Shown here: piece by piece, positions 25,701-39,513 of the stretch
Layout: each line of letters starts with the position of its first letter
Numbering within the stretch: the stretch's first letter is position 1
Program-made: the position numbers and the translations under genes
The notes under the pieces: generated by a model
What the model was told of the DNA's origin: nothing
Seen by the model: the letters and a program-made list of their open reading frames with translations, nothing else
Database searches by the model: none
From: Poronia punctata
Lineage: Eukaryota; Ascomycota; Sordariomycetes; Xylariales; Xylariaceae
DNA length: 64,000 nt
Direction of reading: 5' to 3'
Assembly: GCA_022579005.1 (NCBI GenBank)
Contig: MU401457.1
Coordinates: 124,001-188,000 of the forward strand

Positions 25701-26949
25701 ACCGGCGGCTAATTATCCCATTACTTCGGTAGTGCTACGTGTAATTGCTCACGAATACCTGTAATACTGGGTGAGACAACAAATGTCTTTTTCCCTTGAT
25801 ACTCTACGCTTCCCGATCAAGGTGTAATGAGGCTCCACCACCCCTGTTTGAGCTGTCCAAACAGAGGCGCTATTACAATTGTCAAGACAAACACGGCGTC
25901 GTAAGTTAAACAACTGAATTTACCACAAGGCATTGTAAGTCGGTGTTTCTGCCCTTCTTTCATTCGGATACCCGGATGTCCGGGCGCTTGTTCGTGTAGT
26001 CGCAATAGGATTGTTTGATATAGGGCTGTGCTGACGGAAAAAACAACACTTTGCGATTGTGGTGACTCTCGGGGAACTTAGTCATTCGCATCGCTCGGGA
26101 TAGGAAAGGCGAACATGTATGCATGTATCTTTTTAGTCTAGTCTAGCGACTGGACTGTTTTGGGGTAGGCAGTCCTTTCTAATTTCAGGCGCAATTTCTT
26201 TAAATTTGTCTCTCTCTACGTGAGCGAAGTAGAGTACATCTGGAACTTCTAGTACATAAAGTGGGGTTACAGCAAGGGGAAACAGACCACATGTGCTGAA
26301 CCGCTGGGATAAATGAACAAGGACCAGGGTGTGCACATCAGGGGTTCGTGTGCCTTAGTACTTATTTCGATGTACTCTTTGCCCGGTATTATTTTTCGCG
26401 AGTTACACAACTCCTCGACTGGTGTAGGTACAGTTCATAGTGATCTTCGGCAAAAAGCTGAATGATGATCGGTTTGTGGTACATGAGGAGGAAGCATGTG
26501 GGAGGTAGCTCGGTACAGCTCCAATGCTAGTCCCACACCCGAGTACGCAAATGAATGTACATTCTCGCATTGGTTTCGTCACTCTGAATCCAGGATGGCC
26601 CTACCCCTGTACGCCTTGCCTCTCTTGATCGCGAAATATTTTTGCAACCTCGTCGTGAATCTGGCCGCAGCACGGCAAGTACGGTAGGGGTGTACAATGT
26701 ACATGCCTGCCTGCCTGCCAGGCCAAGCCCGAGTCCACGCGTCGCAATGGCCCTAATTTTTGTTTCCAATGGGTACAACCTGCTGGCATTGCGTCAATGT
26801 ATTTTTAAAGGTATATCTCAATGTACCTGGTAATTATGGGTTTAGCGGTGTACTTTCGTGCAAATTATTAGTGACACAAGCCAAATGTTTCTCACCCACT
26901 TCGATCTCACCAAGAGAGATGATCATTATCCCCAGCTAATATTGTCATA

Positions 26950-27840
26950 TTGTAGGCCATACATAAGACTGCCTTCCCCCCTCCACTGTTGTCTTCCCTC
27001 CGTTCGTATTTCTCACCATCAGACCAAAGAATAACTTGACCAGCAACAATCTCAATACAAGACTCTTGCTAGCTAGCCTCGACCAGTATCCAGTCTACTA
27101 CCAACAAACATCACCAACATCGAACAGCACTACACCCGTTCCAAACTTCAGCCAAACAAATCGAGGCTTGACTCCATATATCCAAACTACAGCATCTTCA
27201 ACCGTCGTCGTTGAAGACTCAGTACCGGCTCTACGCCAGATCTCCGCAACACCGTCAAACTGGCTTCCTCACGAGACCTCGAGATGTCTGCTCAGCGTCC
27301 TTCGCAACTGCCGCCTTGTCCCGGCCCACCACCCAGCCGACCTCTGCCTCCGCTACCCAAGAGCGGCTAAGGATCGATGGGTTTGTCCGATAACTGGGTT
27401 TTTGGAAGATTATTATCGTCACCGGTTTTATTACAACACCGATTAACCAACACGGCGGTCATCTGGTCACTTGACTTGGCGCGAAACATCAATCGACTAG
27501 TCGGTGATCATCAGCACATATACACACACCCACTCTGGGCTCTTACGGCCCCATCTGCCCGGCTCACACAACGAGGACGGAGAATTTCACTCTTAGCACA
27601 CGGTGCCTACTGCTAGGCCATCTCGGTCGACCTCTCCGGCGAAGAGCACCAATTGAAACAACGACGATGCGCGCAAGCCGTCGCCCACGGCTGTCTACAG
27701 CCCCTGTGCACCACGAGCTCTACAAACTCCACAGCCCGGTTTGAGACATCATCTCACCACGGCCTGCTCGACAATCAAACACCAGGCTTGTTTCTCCTAG
27801 AGCTGGCTCAACGGGAAATTTTCATACCTTTCTAAGCGCG
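26950..27840 (+). other. C-rich, transcript-like stretch without a long ORF
   Basis: The plus strand is strikingly rich in CA and CT words (CACCATCAGACC, CAACAAACATCACC and similar), as expected of the sense strand and 5' leaders of fungal genes, and it differs from its surroundings. No frame stays open: the longest is about 136 codons without an ATG start, and the ATG at about 27283 opens a 29-codon proline-rich frame (MSAQRPSQLPP...). It may be a decayed gene, a multi-intron gene I cannot splice, or a non-coding transcript. I see no recognisable domain. Confidence 0.3.
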
Positions 27841-30800
27841 CTCGGCGCTTCTGTACCTTTTACACATTACACAACTTTAATACTGCTTTCTTTAAGCTGC
27901 ATCGGGAGGTCATCTGATTCACGGGATACGAAAGTCACAAATGGCTACGAACAGGAGGTTTATAATGTACGAATAGAACTAGCATGGTCGGGGAGTCGTC
28001 TGCAAGGATAGGCCGCGAATGCGAAGGATACCCAACGGAGAGGATTCGTCAGGATGGCGAAGGAAGAGGCGGTTGCCTCGAATGTTTTCCCCCGGTTTCG
28101 GAATCATGGAATGAATACGATGATTTGGTCCTTTCTGCGATCAATTTTCTAAAACTTGAATTGCCTTTCTATACTAGTGACATGTGTTCAAGTCTGTCTT
28201 TCCTGTGTAACTGCAGCAGATTGCCTATTTCGACATTTGTTTGAGGCTTTCGGCAAGTAGAAGCTACCCGCCCGGTGCCCCAATTGCCTGGGTCGCTGCT
28301 TTTATGGCTTGCGACGCAAGTCATTCGATTTTCATGCACACTTTCTTATTTGGGTCAGCGCAATGCCCACACGAATGAGGGAAATCATGACATTAGGTAC
28401 CCAAATCCGAGAAAGAAAAAACCCCGTAAGAACGGAAACTTGAAAAATAAAACACTTTATTTTCTCGGCGACAGTTTTGTATTGCCGGCCCGTTTGAATT
28501 AGGTATGATAGGTAGGTCGTGTAAAGCAAACCCCTGCTGAGTCATCTTTTCGGCTTCCCTTTTCCCTCAAGTCCGACTAGGTTTATTAGACGCGCAATTG
28601 GAAATGTATGAATATGGTCTGATAAGTTACCCCATTCTCGTTTCGAAAAAAGAATGCATGCATGCATGCATGGATATATTAAGTTTTTTTTAATCCATTT
28701 ACTTACTTACTTTACCCCGCGACAATATCGGAGGTAGGTAGGGTAGGGGTGCATGGATGCGCGTTTAGACTAAGGTTAGATAGATACGTGTACATGTGGA
28801 GGAAGGTAGGTTAGTAGGTTAGGTAAAGGAAGGAAGGTTGGCGATGTACACGTATGTTAGGAGGTAGGTAGGTATAATGAGTTTTTTGCGCGGGCTCATT
28901 TTGAGGTTACTATTAGAGAAAGGAAGGGAGGGAGAAAGAAAGAAAGAAAAAAAATTAACCGAACCAATCTCTTTTGCAACGTGTGTCAGGTAAGGCGGTT
29001 ATGCAATGCAATATGTAAGGTAAGGTAAGTATGTTAAGTCGCGCGGAAGGATTGATGGAGAGATAGATGATGCTCTACTAACCCTGCGAAATTTGAAATG
29101 AAAATGAGCCGCGGTTGCTCTCCCTCTCTCTCTCTCTCATGCATTGCGTCTATGGGCAAATTACTTACTTACTTACTTATATACCTACATACTTGTTTTA
29201 TTATCTACGAGTAGGTATGTAAGGTTAGGTAGGTTAGTATGTGAAGTCGTTGATAATTTGTGTTTTATCTCGACATTGTACCTAATAAACCTACCTTTTA
29301 TGGTTCAAGTAAGGTATTAGATGCCGCGAGATCCGTCCAAATTCGTCATTATCTATGTAAGTAGCCATAGGTATCCCACATCTACAACGTCCTTTTATCC
29401 CCACGAAATAAAATCAACTAGGTAGGTAGGTACCTCCGCATAACACCGAGATAGAAAGCCCGATCTTCCGCTTATGATTTGAGAACCTACCTAGGTAAAG
29501 TAGGTAAAGTACATATCTAGTCTATGTATGTATGTATGCATGCATCTCGCTGCTGCGCGTTTATTATTATTAGCATATGCATGTCTTGAGTCCGAGTCTG
29601 AAATGAATATAGAGGTAAACATAGGTTTACTAGAAAACAAGAAGAAAAAGGGTTTGGATATCCCTCCAAGAGATTACGTGTAGGTAGACTACATGTCTAT
29701 AACTTTTTTTAAAAAAAAGATCTCCCCTAGCCAAGACCTTTTAGCATATACCCTATGCCTTCTTAATTAGCCAACTTGCATCACGTGTAACTCTTTATAT
29801 ACACAACATAAAACAACAGGGGGCAATATGATTCTCTGTTTCAAGTGTGCAGTGACCAAAAAAAAAAAAAAAAAGGAAAGAAAATCTCAAACGGGGTTCA
29901 ATCTCAATTCCGGTGTCTGTTTGTCTGTTTGTTTGTACGTTACATGCATATGTAGGTAACGTACGATCGATAACGGGATGGGGAAATAGAAAGTGGATGA
30001 GATATATATTAGATAGTGGGTAAGATGTTAAAAAAGAAGGGTTCAAAGAGACTGGACGGGGAAATTGAAATTTGTTTTGTGGTTTAAAAAAATCTCTTCT
30101 TTCCGTTTTGTAGTTTCGTAAGCTCCAACGACTGCGGTTCTGTACCCTACCGCACTACTTGCCAAATCCGCATACTCGTATTCTTACACGTATAATTATC
30201 TAGTCTAGATACTTGGGTAAGGTATTATTACAGTGGCAGGGCTTGAGGGAATGGATGGCTGGTGTAAGCACTACGAGTAGATTGGCAGGGTTTTTAATAT
30301 AACCACCAGCCACCCCTTTGCGATTACACGAAACCGAAATTCAACGTTTGGGTAAGATACGTCTTTGGTGGTTATAATAGAGTGATGCTATTACCTACGT
30401 GCTTGGGCACGTGTTGCGTGTTGCGTGTTCGAACTCCCTCCCCCGTGGGGGAGACGAAACGGCTGCTTTTCAGCTCGGTCAAACAAAGAAAGAAAAACCG
30501 GGGACCACGTACGTACTCTTCTCGGTGGGCCGTGGGCCGTGGATATCGGTTCTCGGCGCGTTTATGGCGGTAATGTCGCAGTTACATATTATCGTACATA
30601 AAGGGTAATATAGGTAGTTTTAGAATAATATATTGCGATATAATCTCTCTAGGTTTAGCAGTCGGTGAACACTTGGAAACAAAAAATCCAGCACTTTCTA
30701 CAAACATGAGAAATTAGAATTAGCTTATATCGGCAATAGTTTAGACAGGAGTAAAATCTCCGGACTTTTGCCAAGGTTTTTGGTTTGTTTGACTTCTTGG

Positions 30801-32264
30801 TAAGAAAAGATTGTGTTTCCTTGGTTTTTTCTTTCTAGTCGCCCTCGCTGATGATCTATCATCGGCAAATAAAGTTGGCTATGATGCGTTTTTAGACTCT
30901 TTTAGTCTATATTAGGAACTTAATATAGTCACATATATGTGTATACTCGTATCGTCTAGGTAGCGATTTGATATGGTTTGGAGGGCTACTGAACAGGTCG
31001 AAACATGGATGAAATGAGCGGAAAGATCTCATCGGAAGGTTACTGCTTTCCATTGATGTTGATGATAATAACGAGACGTGTTCATAAGAGGCCTTCCGCT
31101 TGAACGTCTACGTCTAGGCATATTTAGACGCTATATCGCAAAGTGATGCATCGCCGTACAAGGTAGCAACGACGGATAGCGAGGTTAGGTTAGACTAGTC
31201 TGGTCCGATAACAAGATTGGGTACATCCTGATAATATTTTAACCCCTCCATCGCGCACCGCACCTTTTTTTTTTGTTGGCTTCCGGCGGCAGGCAGGTAA
31301 TGAAGATAACAACGGACATATATGATGAATCGTGACGACAAAGCTAGACTAACCTACGAGTAGTTAGATTTCAGGACGCTGGTCCGAAAAGCGCAGGTCG
31401 CGTGACAATTTTTTTTCTTTACTCGATCCATCGTGTTCCGTCCGGACGGGACGGGGCTAGATAGAGGAGGGAGGGAGGGACAGGGAAGGAGGGTGTGTGC
31501 CCGAATTTAGAAATGAGGCCTCGCAATTGGTGCCAATATTCCTGATTTGGCATTTCGGAGATAGTGGTTCCCATCCACACCACCTAATTTGTTGATACCT
31601 ACCTTGACTTGCCATTACACATGAAGACTTTCCACATGTATCTATACATTCACGACATTCTTGATGCATTTGGAGGCCGCGCTTATTTCTGATAGTTCGA
31701 GCCTCGGGTTGTCCCTTTTGAAAGAGAGACGAGGGGCTAACCGGACTAACGGTGGGTACATGATCATATCGAACCGTAAACGGGTAGCAAAATGGGGGCT
31801 AATTGTAGCGCGTGCTACGGTAACTTTACACAATTCTCTTTCAAGGTTTCATCTGATTGCTTCCGTACTCATTTTGGCCCTCCAAAGTATACTACATCTC
31901 GGCCTACTTAATAGGTCGGCTAAGCTTAGACAAACCGGTGGAACACATCTGTAATCTCGTCTAGAGCCCCCAATTCGTGTCTTTTGACACTTCCAATCCA
32001 AATACGTGTAAAAAGAGGGATGGGGGAGATGGGGAGATGGCGGGGTCGTAACCCGTCAACCGCTGCCGAAAGGATACCAACTTGCTGCAAGTACGCGTCC
32101 AATCGTACCACTCATCTTTCCGAACACTCCCGGCTGCATCCCAAAAACCGAGCATGCTCATTTCGGCATGTTTCCAAAACATCGAGACTTGAAACAAGGT
32201 TGCTTATTAGCCTCTCTCTGTCGCACCAGGACAATGTTTCGTTTGCATTGTTTCTTGCCGCAAA

Positions 32265-32299
32265 TTGGCCACCCCCTGGGATCGTCAGGGGGTGGCCAA
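32265..32299. repeat. perfect 14-bp GC-rich hairpin
   Basis: TTGGCCACCCCCTG and CAGGGGGTGGCCAA are exact reverse complements separated by the 7-nt loop GGATCGT. The stem is stable and lies in intergenic DNA about 0.8 kb upstream of the Sam37-like gene. No poly-T tract or transposon features are next to it. Confidence 0.8.
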
Positions 32300-33095
32300 A
32301 CGCCTTATCGCCACATATGCAATGCGGTCAGCCACGTCAAGTCGTGATGAACGTGATTTTAGACTTTGCAAGACGTTCAAATAGGGCGAGGTAGTATTTA
32401 GATTCGGATTTAAAATGAAGATGTCTTGGTCATCATCATGTTAGTTATCGACAATACGAGTACTCGACAGGTCGGCCAATCAACTGAGGTATGATATGAT
32501 AGATACTCACACTCGGTAAATGGCTTTAAAGACGGGTAGGTCAGCTCATGATCGGTAATTACTACTTTTTCGTACATACAAGTACTCGATAGGTTAACAA
32601 TTAGCGGTTTCGGCAGTATAATACCACTCTGTAATACAACTAGCAGCCGGCCACTGACGTCAGTAACGAACTTACAGTTCCCGCTGTTATGTGCTTCAAG
32701 TTTCTTATCACCACGTGGGTGTCATCCTGAAACGACGCGATAACCCAACTTGGGTGGGATAGTCGACCCACTTCTCTCCCCAGACGACAATGTCAAACAA
32801 CAGCTTGGGATGGGATGAACCACAATTCATCATTTACAAAGAGCACATTTCGGTTATCCCCGGGTCCCACGAATTGTTTCGTTCAAACTTCGGTTCCGAC
32901 TTGTCACAGCCCTGTACCCATCCGGCCAATGGTATTTGGCAAAAGCCCATCACAGCACATCCCGTCACGCCTGTCTTATCTGAAGAGGCTGTGAATCCCA
33001 TCCTTCTTCAGGCCATCCTTGAGGTACCTCTATATACCTAGCTACAGACCTAGCTAGCTTGTACCCTTATCCTGTTAGCTCTTTGGTATCCACCG

Positions 33096-34452
33096 ATGGC
33101 TTTGGAGCTTCATGTCTGGGGTCCGGCATTTGGGCTCGAGTCCATCGACGCCGAATGTCTGGCCGCTATAACGGCTTTTCGTCATACTCTATCGAGAGAT
33201 GACTGGACTCTGGTCGCCGATAACGACACGTCCATCAGCCCGGACAGTAAGTCTGCGTCGTAGATCGTTCGCCCATGCCTTGCTTCCGCTGATCACCACC
33301 GCAGATTGCCTACCCGCTCTGTTTCACAGTGGTGCTTGCACATCTGGGTATAGGAACATCATATCATATCTGGGGAAGCATGCCAGATCATCTGGGCAGC
33401 CACTTGCGGATGATGATCTCACACCGCAGCAGGAGGCGGATGTACTCGCATACTCTGCCTACCTTGGCACACGTGGATCTGGCCTGGTAGCGCTGTCGTT
33501 GTATGCATCGCCGAATGCATGGGTGGAGCTGACAAGGCCGGCTTACTCGACCCTCTTGCCCTTCCCTCTGACGTGGACTATTCCTACTGCCATCCGTGCT
33601 GCCGCCGTCGAGAAGGCGGAGCACCTTGGCATGGGGTACTTGGCAGCCGAGGCTGAAGCTGATGAGGCGGCCGCTAAAGTTGCCACCGAGACCACCCCCA
33701 CGGGGTTCATGCGGATCCGCGAGAAGCTCGGACCCCGCAAGTCCATGCAACCGGAGCAGACGGCCGCCATCCGGTTTCAGCAGCTTGCAGACGACTTCTT
33801 CACGACACTCGACGATCTCCGGGGTTCCAAGACATATTTACTTGGGACTGACGAACCTTCGTCGCTCGACTTCTTAGCGTATGGCTACTTGGCGTTGATG
33901 AACGTACGGACCCCTTATCCCATATTGGCCAATTCTCTAGTCGCCGACGGCCGTAACTCTATGCAGTTTCTGCAGATGATGGAGAAGAAGACAAGGGAAT
34001 ACCCCATACTACCGCAACAAATTAGACCCCGGGGCCTGCCCAAAACCATGGCACAATTTGCGGATGGTGCCGTCGAAAACCTTGCCGGAGTAGGGGAGAG
34101 CTGGAAGCGGTGGCGACATGGAGGTATCAAGCCCTCCGAGGGTGAACAAGTCGACAACACCGCCCAAGTGCTGCTAGCCGTCGGGGGCGCCATCACAGGG
34201 CTAGCAGCGGTCGGCGCCGCATTATTATTCAGGGCATTGCCTCCATTCGGTGCCCCCACTCACGCCTTTGAACCGGCTAACGACCGCAAAGGTCTACATA
34301 GATATGGCGAGATCGGTGCCATGCTCGATTCTCTTCCCATCTTCGGCCAGGCAGCTCCTTCCCCATCTACTTCACAACCTGTGACGGACACGATATATCA
34401 TAAGAATAACGTCGATGTTGCTGTTGATGTAGACCCTGGGCGTATAAGCTAG
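33096..34452 (+). CDS. SAM37: Sam37/metaxin-like mitochondrial outer-membrane sorting subunit
   Basis: Subunit of the SAM/TOB complex, which inserts beta-barrel proteins into the mitochondrial outer membrane. Two exons, 33096-33246 and 33305-34452, with a 58-nt intron (donor GTAAGT, acceptor CGCAG), give 432 aa. The N-terminus MALELHVWGPAFGLESIDAE is the typical thioredoxin-like Tom37/metaxin start, continuing across the splice as SPDNCLPALFHSG then GYRNIISYL. A GST-C-like helical region follows (SSLDFLAYGYLALM near residue 240). A hydrophobic segment at about 338-359 (VLLAVGGAITGLAAVGAALLF) is a likely C-terminal membrane anchor. The tail after it is longer and polar. The start is supported by homology of the first exon. 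The upstream region is a long gene desert. The family is clear; assignment to Sam37 rather than another metaxin paralogue is likely. Confidence 0.9.
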
Positions 34453-37400
34453 ACAAGTTCAGTGTACGATACTCGGTACGATATGGGTCTTGATATTAGC
34501 CGCATGATGAATCTCCCTAGTTAAGGTAGCTTACTTGTATATCAGAATGTAATGTAATAAGAAACGGACACGACCACAAGAAGAGGTCGTGTACCAACAC
34601 GTACAATCGCACATGTATATCCACCTTCACGATCTTGATTCACTACATAAGTTAGACGATTAATAAATAATAAGGTAGCAGCCCGATGTCCAACCAGCCG
34701 CTACAGACTCCCAAGAGAAAAAGAACCGTACCTGCGTCCTATTTACCTCGTCTACTACCCTACTTGCATACATACCTACATTACATGTATATCCCGCACC
34801 CCTATTCCCACTATAAAAAGCCTTGAGCAACTTTAAACATGCCCAAACACCCCCTTAATCATAACCACGACTCCCATTCTTCCTTTTACTGCCCATACTC
34901 CCCTAGGTACTTATCTTGGAATCTGCCTCCGAGGTCCAACAACACTTTACCCGAGCTCCAGCTTTCCACTTTAATGGAATGTGTAAACTTACTAGGTACT
35001 ACCTCTGCATCTTTGTAAAAGATGCGTACATAAATAAGTACGCCAATCCTACCGGTACCTAGGTAGTGATCCGCGCAAGTTTTATCTCGATCAGAGCAGA
35101 GCAGTACCGGTAAGTGGTTTATGAGCCCCCTCCTTCGTTGCTCATGAACTAATCCCGAGCAGAGACTCGCGCCTTCCATACTGAGTAGGGTTGTTTGATA
35201 GCTTATATCAGAATGCGCACCCTGTAACGGGTATGAGCCAACCTGTTTGGTTTCGAAAAGGTTCTGCCATCTTGACGGAGAACTTAGAGTCAATCTTAAC
35301 AAGTACGAATTCAACACGGGATTCTGTCATATAAACTATGTTGCTACATTTACCCTAGTTATTCTTTGATTTCTAACCTATATGTACATAAGAACTAAAC
35401 ATATACATGTATAGATAGGTTCCTTAGACAAATATTGTATATACCTAATACCTTAATATGATGCTAACATTAAATGTTAGTTATTCCAGGCTTATTACGT
35501 TATGTATTATCATCTTATTTGGTAGTTTATGATTAGAATAACTGCGTCTTTCCTCCCTCCAGCACCTTGGTGTTGTGGCCACCCATCCCGGTTTTAGTTG
35601 TTGTACATGTGTTCCATATGCAGCCGCGGTAAAAGAATGGTGTTAAACACAGCAACGGCGTCTAGCTACAACATGCAAAAAAAAAAAAACCAAAGAGTAC
35701 AGTGGTGAGTTGTAAAGGTAGTTGTAGACGATGGCTGGTTGGTGGTATAGGGGGTGTGATAGGCAATACCCTCTGCTGGCGCGTCAGAGCCGATGAAGAG
35801 TTGTCGAACGAACGCGACCCGATGACTGTCCGGCACCATTGTCGCCATTACCTCCAGTTCCCTCATCCCCGTTGCTGTTATCACCACCCGGTGACTCTGG
35901 ATTATAATGAGTGCACTGCTCAGGTTGACTAGCCTAAAGGCAAGAAAAGCATCTGGTGAGGCTGAAAATAGTGTCGGTTGGCGTCTCTCGTGACAGAGAT
36001 TTCGCCTCTTTTAGCCATTATATACCTTAACTGCCAAGCAATCCCATAACTCGAAATGGCGGCCCAATCGAGAAAAAGGTTCAGACCGAGGATTGCGCAG
36101 GGCTACGCAACCATTCACGCTAGGAGTAAGCTCTAAGAGGCAGTCAAAGGTAAAAGGCTGTTCTTCGGGAGCTAGGGAGAGGGGGTTGACACTCGGATCT
36201 TGCTGTCGAAAAGGTGCCATTCTAACTGCAGTAGCGTGGTTTGACCAACAGAATGCAAATTCAACCCTTGTTGCCACAGAGGCCATGTTAGCAAGAGAGC
36301 CACCTTAAGACCACACAGAAACCCTTGCGGCAGTAGTGACACACGTACCTCATGATCTTGACTACTGCCCGATATGTCTAGTGTTTTGCTTGGAAGGTGC
36401 CGAAATAAAGAATCACTCATTATTGCATCTTGTTGTGGATGCCGATTTGGCCGCGTCTAATGAGAGCACCAAAGCACGTCAGCATTGGGACAAGAACGTA
36501 GTCGGGCTGGAAACTGCGACGGACTTACACGCTCGTACTTTGTTTCGGGGCCTGCTATTGGAAAAGGAACGATCTTGACAACGTATCCTGTCCAGGTCGA
36601 GTATCACAGTGCCCGAGTCTCAGTTCTCTGGAAGCCCACGACGCGTATGTCCCTGGGATGGCCATGTAAGCCATTGATAATGCATTCATCGTCGAAAAAA
36701 GTCATTGTGGCCTGGAGTGTAAATCGTGTCGTACTTGGTGTGTAAAAAAACCTATACAGAAAGACATTCCACTAGGTATGACAGATTCTTGATTAAATAC
36801 ATCGTTTTGCGCCTTCCCTCACCCAATTCGACTATGGGTATACGGACAACGCAGTTGCAAGTGGTGTCGAACGTATAGCAACTGCGCAAGTCAAAGTAAG
36901 TAAGTACAAGACATGAGAAAGCGCTGACGTATATAGGGAATTCTTTCCCAACTTTGGCTTTTTAGGTACATAGTTGGTAGGTATTGGAAACATAGAGTTT
37001 TACAACTTCCTTTTCCTTTTGCATCTGCGCAATTTGCCATTACCTTACCTCTTTTCTCGACATATGCGGCTGGCATTTGCAGGTGAGGCAAGAGGTCCGT
37101 CCTCCAGAAGGGCGTTGGTACCTCTTCTGTAGGTAAAGTAAATGCGGGGATCACTTCAACTGGGTGGTTGAACGTATGAATTAGGTACCTACTTTCTGGT
37201 AGAAAGGAGAAGAAGACCAGAAGTACATACATAGACCAGAGAAGGCAAAAGCCGGGAAAGTGAGATTAGATAGAAGGAATTTGGAAAGAACCTCAAAGCA
37301 TAGAAAGAAGAAGGGACGACGCAGCTGCTCTAACAGGTATGCTGTCTAGTATTTATGCCGTTCTTTCTGCAATGCCCCTTGCTCAAATTCGAAGTGGAAG

Positions 37401-39513
37401 TACAAGGCGAAAAGTTTAACCTCACCATACCTGACTTAGGTACCAGAGGCATGACAACACAAATAAGAAGAAATTGGGCAGTTACCTATGTACCTACCTG
37501 CTTTTTTAGACCATCCTATGATGAAATCTGTCTGGCTTACCTACCTGCCTCTGTAGGTAGGTTTACCACTTTTGCTTTCCAATACATGCGGCTACCTTGC
37601 CTACATACATTCAGCAGCTTCTACCTACATGTACCTAGGTACTTTAAAGACTTATGTTTCTTATGCCTGACACACGTGCATTCCCTTGTTGCTCTACTCT
37701 GCCTTGACACTGCCAAAGCAAAAGGGCAAATACAGGGCAGGTGGACTACGTAATCGATCATCCTAATTAATCTGTTGGAAAAAAAAAAAAAAAAAACCAA
37801 TGGTCTTTTCATATCATATATGCAGATTTTGCAGTCCCCTATCCCTTTAAATGCCCCTCAAGCCGTCCACGTAGGGGCCGAACCGCATCGTGTTGTTGGC
37901 CTTTGAAGTTATTTTTGTGTCCTGGTTTGTTTCTACTTATCTTTGCAATATCCAAATCAGCTACAGCCCTTAAAAACATCTCTCTTTTATCTCGCCCGAG
38001 TTCCCACTTCATCTTAGCTTCTGTTCGCTCTGTAGAAGAACACTTTACGCCAGTACGTCCCTCCCAAGCTGTTCAATGGAACTTCGACTTTGTCTAGCTG
38101 TTGGGCAGCAAGCTATAGAGGTACAAGACGTGTAAAGGGGCTTGCGGGGATTACAGCCGAAGTATAGTTCATGGAGCAGCTCGCCGAGTATACTAAAGCA
38201 ACAAAATACACCTATATCGAATGATTCCCCTAGCTTCACCAAGGATAAGTTAAGCCATATATAATTCCTTTTTAATTAGCCCTAGTAATTAAGGTCTGCT
38301 CCGATGGACGAGAAATGCTTTCCGGGGCTTGACGATTAAGATATGTTTACTTGACCCTTTTATTGCTCCCCTATTAGGTGGGACGGGTAAAGTACATTAG
38401 GTACACATACATATCCAAGCTATGTAACGATGATGTTTTCTTTTTCGACCCAATTGATGTGCATGCATGAGTACAGGTTTCGCGTGTCGACAGTCTCATC
38501 CGAGCTGTTTCCAGAAATCTCCGTTCCGTAGCCCTGCATCTAATGTCCCGCGATGAATACATTGCTCCCTGCGTTGAGGGCGCTTTCGGTCCGCGGTCGC
38601 TGTATTGTATTGATAGAATTAGCCGTCGGGCGGCTCTGGGCGACTCGATGAGGATCTGAGCCTGGAGTACAAATATAAGCTGCGTGGACCCTAGGGTACG
38701 TGACCGGAACAGCGAACGACGACAGGTTGCTCGTCTCGTAATGCCGATAAAGATTCTGTCTCATGGCACCTCTCCGAATACCATCGGTAGCTTCTCCGGG
38801 GTAATCTGAAGGAGCGCACTGAGGCGCAAAAATATGTGTTTCGTGACACAGTGTGCAGCAAGATGGCATTACCACACCCTGTATCCAATGGCTAGCCAAT
38901 TCCAAAGAAATAACTTCGGCGCGTGCCTACCGTGTTTTTGGAGGGCTGCGTCATTAACAGATTTGCTAACCGGCAACGCGCATGTCTGTCACGCTTAGGC
39001 CTCTAGAATCTCGGAGAAAGCTGTATGGAATTTGATGTCTCCTCGTCATCCAAACTCCAGCAATAAAGTGCCTCTTCCCTCCCAGCGTTTCACTCGACAT
39101 GAGTGCGCATGTAAGTAGTTTTGCCTTCGACCGTTTAGACCGTCGATGTCTGAGCAACGGAGGGGCCGGCGCTATTGATAGTCTTTCTAACTCGCTCGAA
39201 AAATACCGTGCAGTATTTCTAACGAGGGATACTTCTATTGATTTCGAGACCAACTGAAGCATATTCGTGTCATTCGTCATCGTAAATATTTAGTTGCCGT
39301 AGCTCTCTCCCCATACATTTAATTCGATCAACACTTTTGTCGAGGTTGGGCGGTTGGTCCCTTTACTGACGATTTGCTCCAAGTGAAAACTCAGGGAGGT
39401 GGGTTCCAGCAAACGCATATGAATTGGCTGTCCCTTTGCATATGCCGCCATAACGCCGTACCGCCGCGCCGTGCGTTCTCGTGCGTCGTGTTCGCGGCTG
39501 TGGATACTTGTCC
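34453..39513. other. intergenic, no gene supported
   Basis: About 5 kb between the Sam37-like gene and the 3' end of the lipin gene. It contains several frames of 60-140 codons (for example 34886-35317 minus, 37355-37753 plus, 38540-38905 minus). None has a recognisable domain, a convincing start context or splice partners. A-runs occur near 35677-35689 and 37779-37796. Confidence 0.5.

Larger units (their letters stand above)
21621..33095. other. long gene-poor intergenic region
   Basis: About 11.5 kb of normal base composition without a gene I can support. All frames are short and unrelated to any family I recognise. It holds many TACTCGTA octamers, (GCAT)n near 28656-28672, CT- and GA-rich tracts, TAGGTAGG runs (28.7-29.5 kb) and the hairpins listed separately. 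An 83-codon plus frame at 32790-33041 (start MSNNSLGWDEPQF) ends 54 nt before the Sam37 start codon. It may be an upstream ORF in that gene's leader or chance. Confidence 0.55.
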
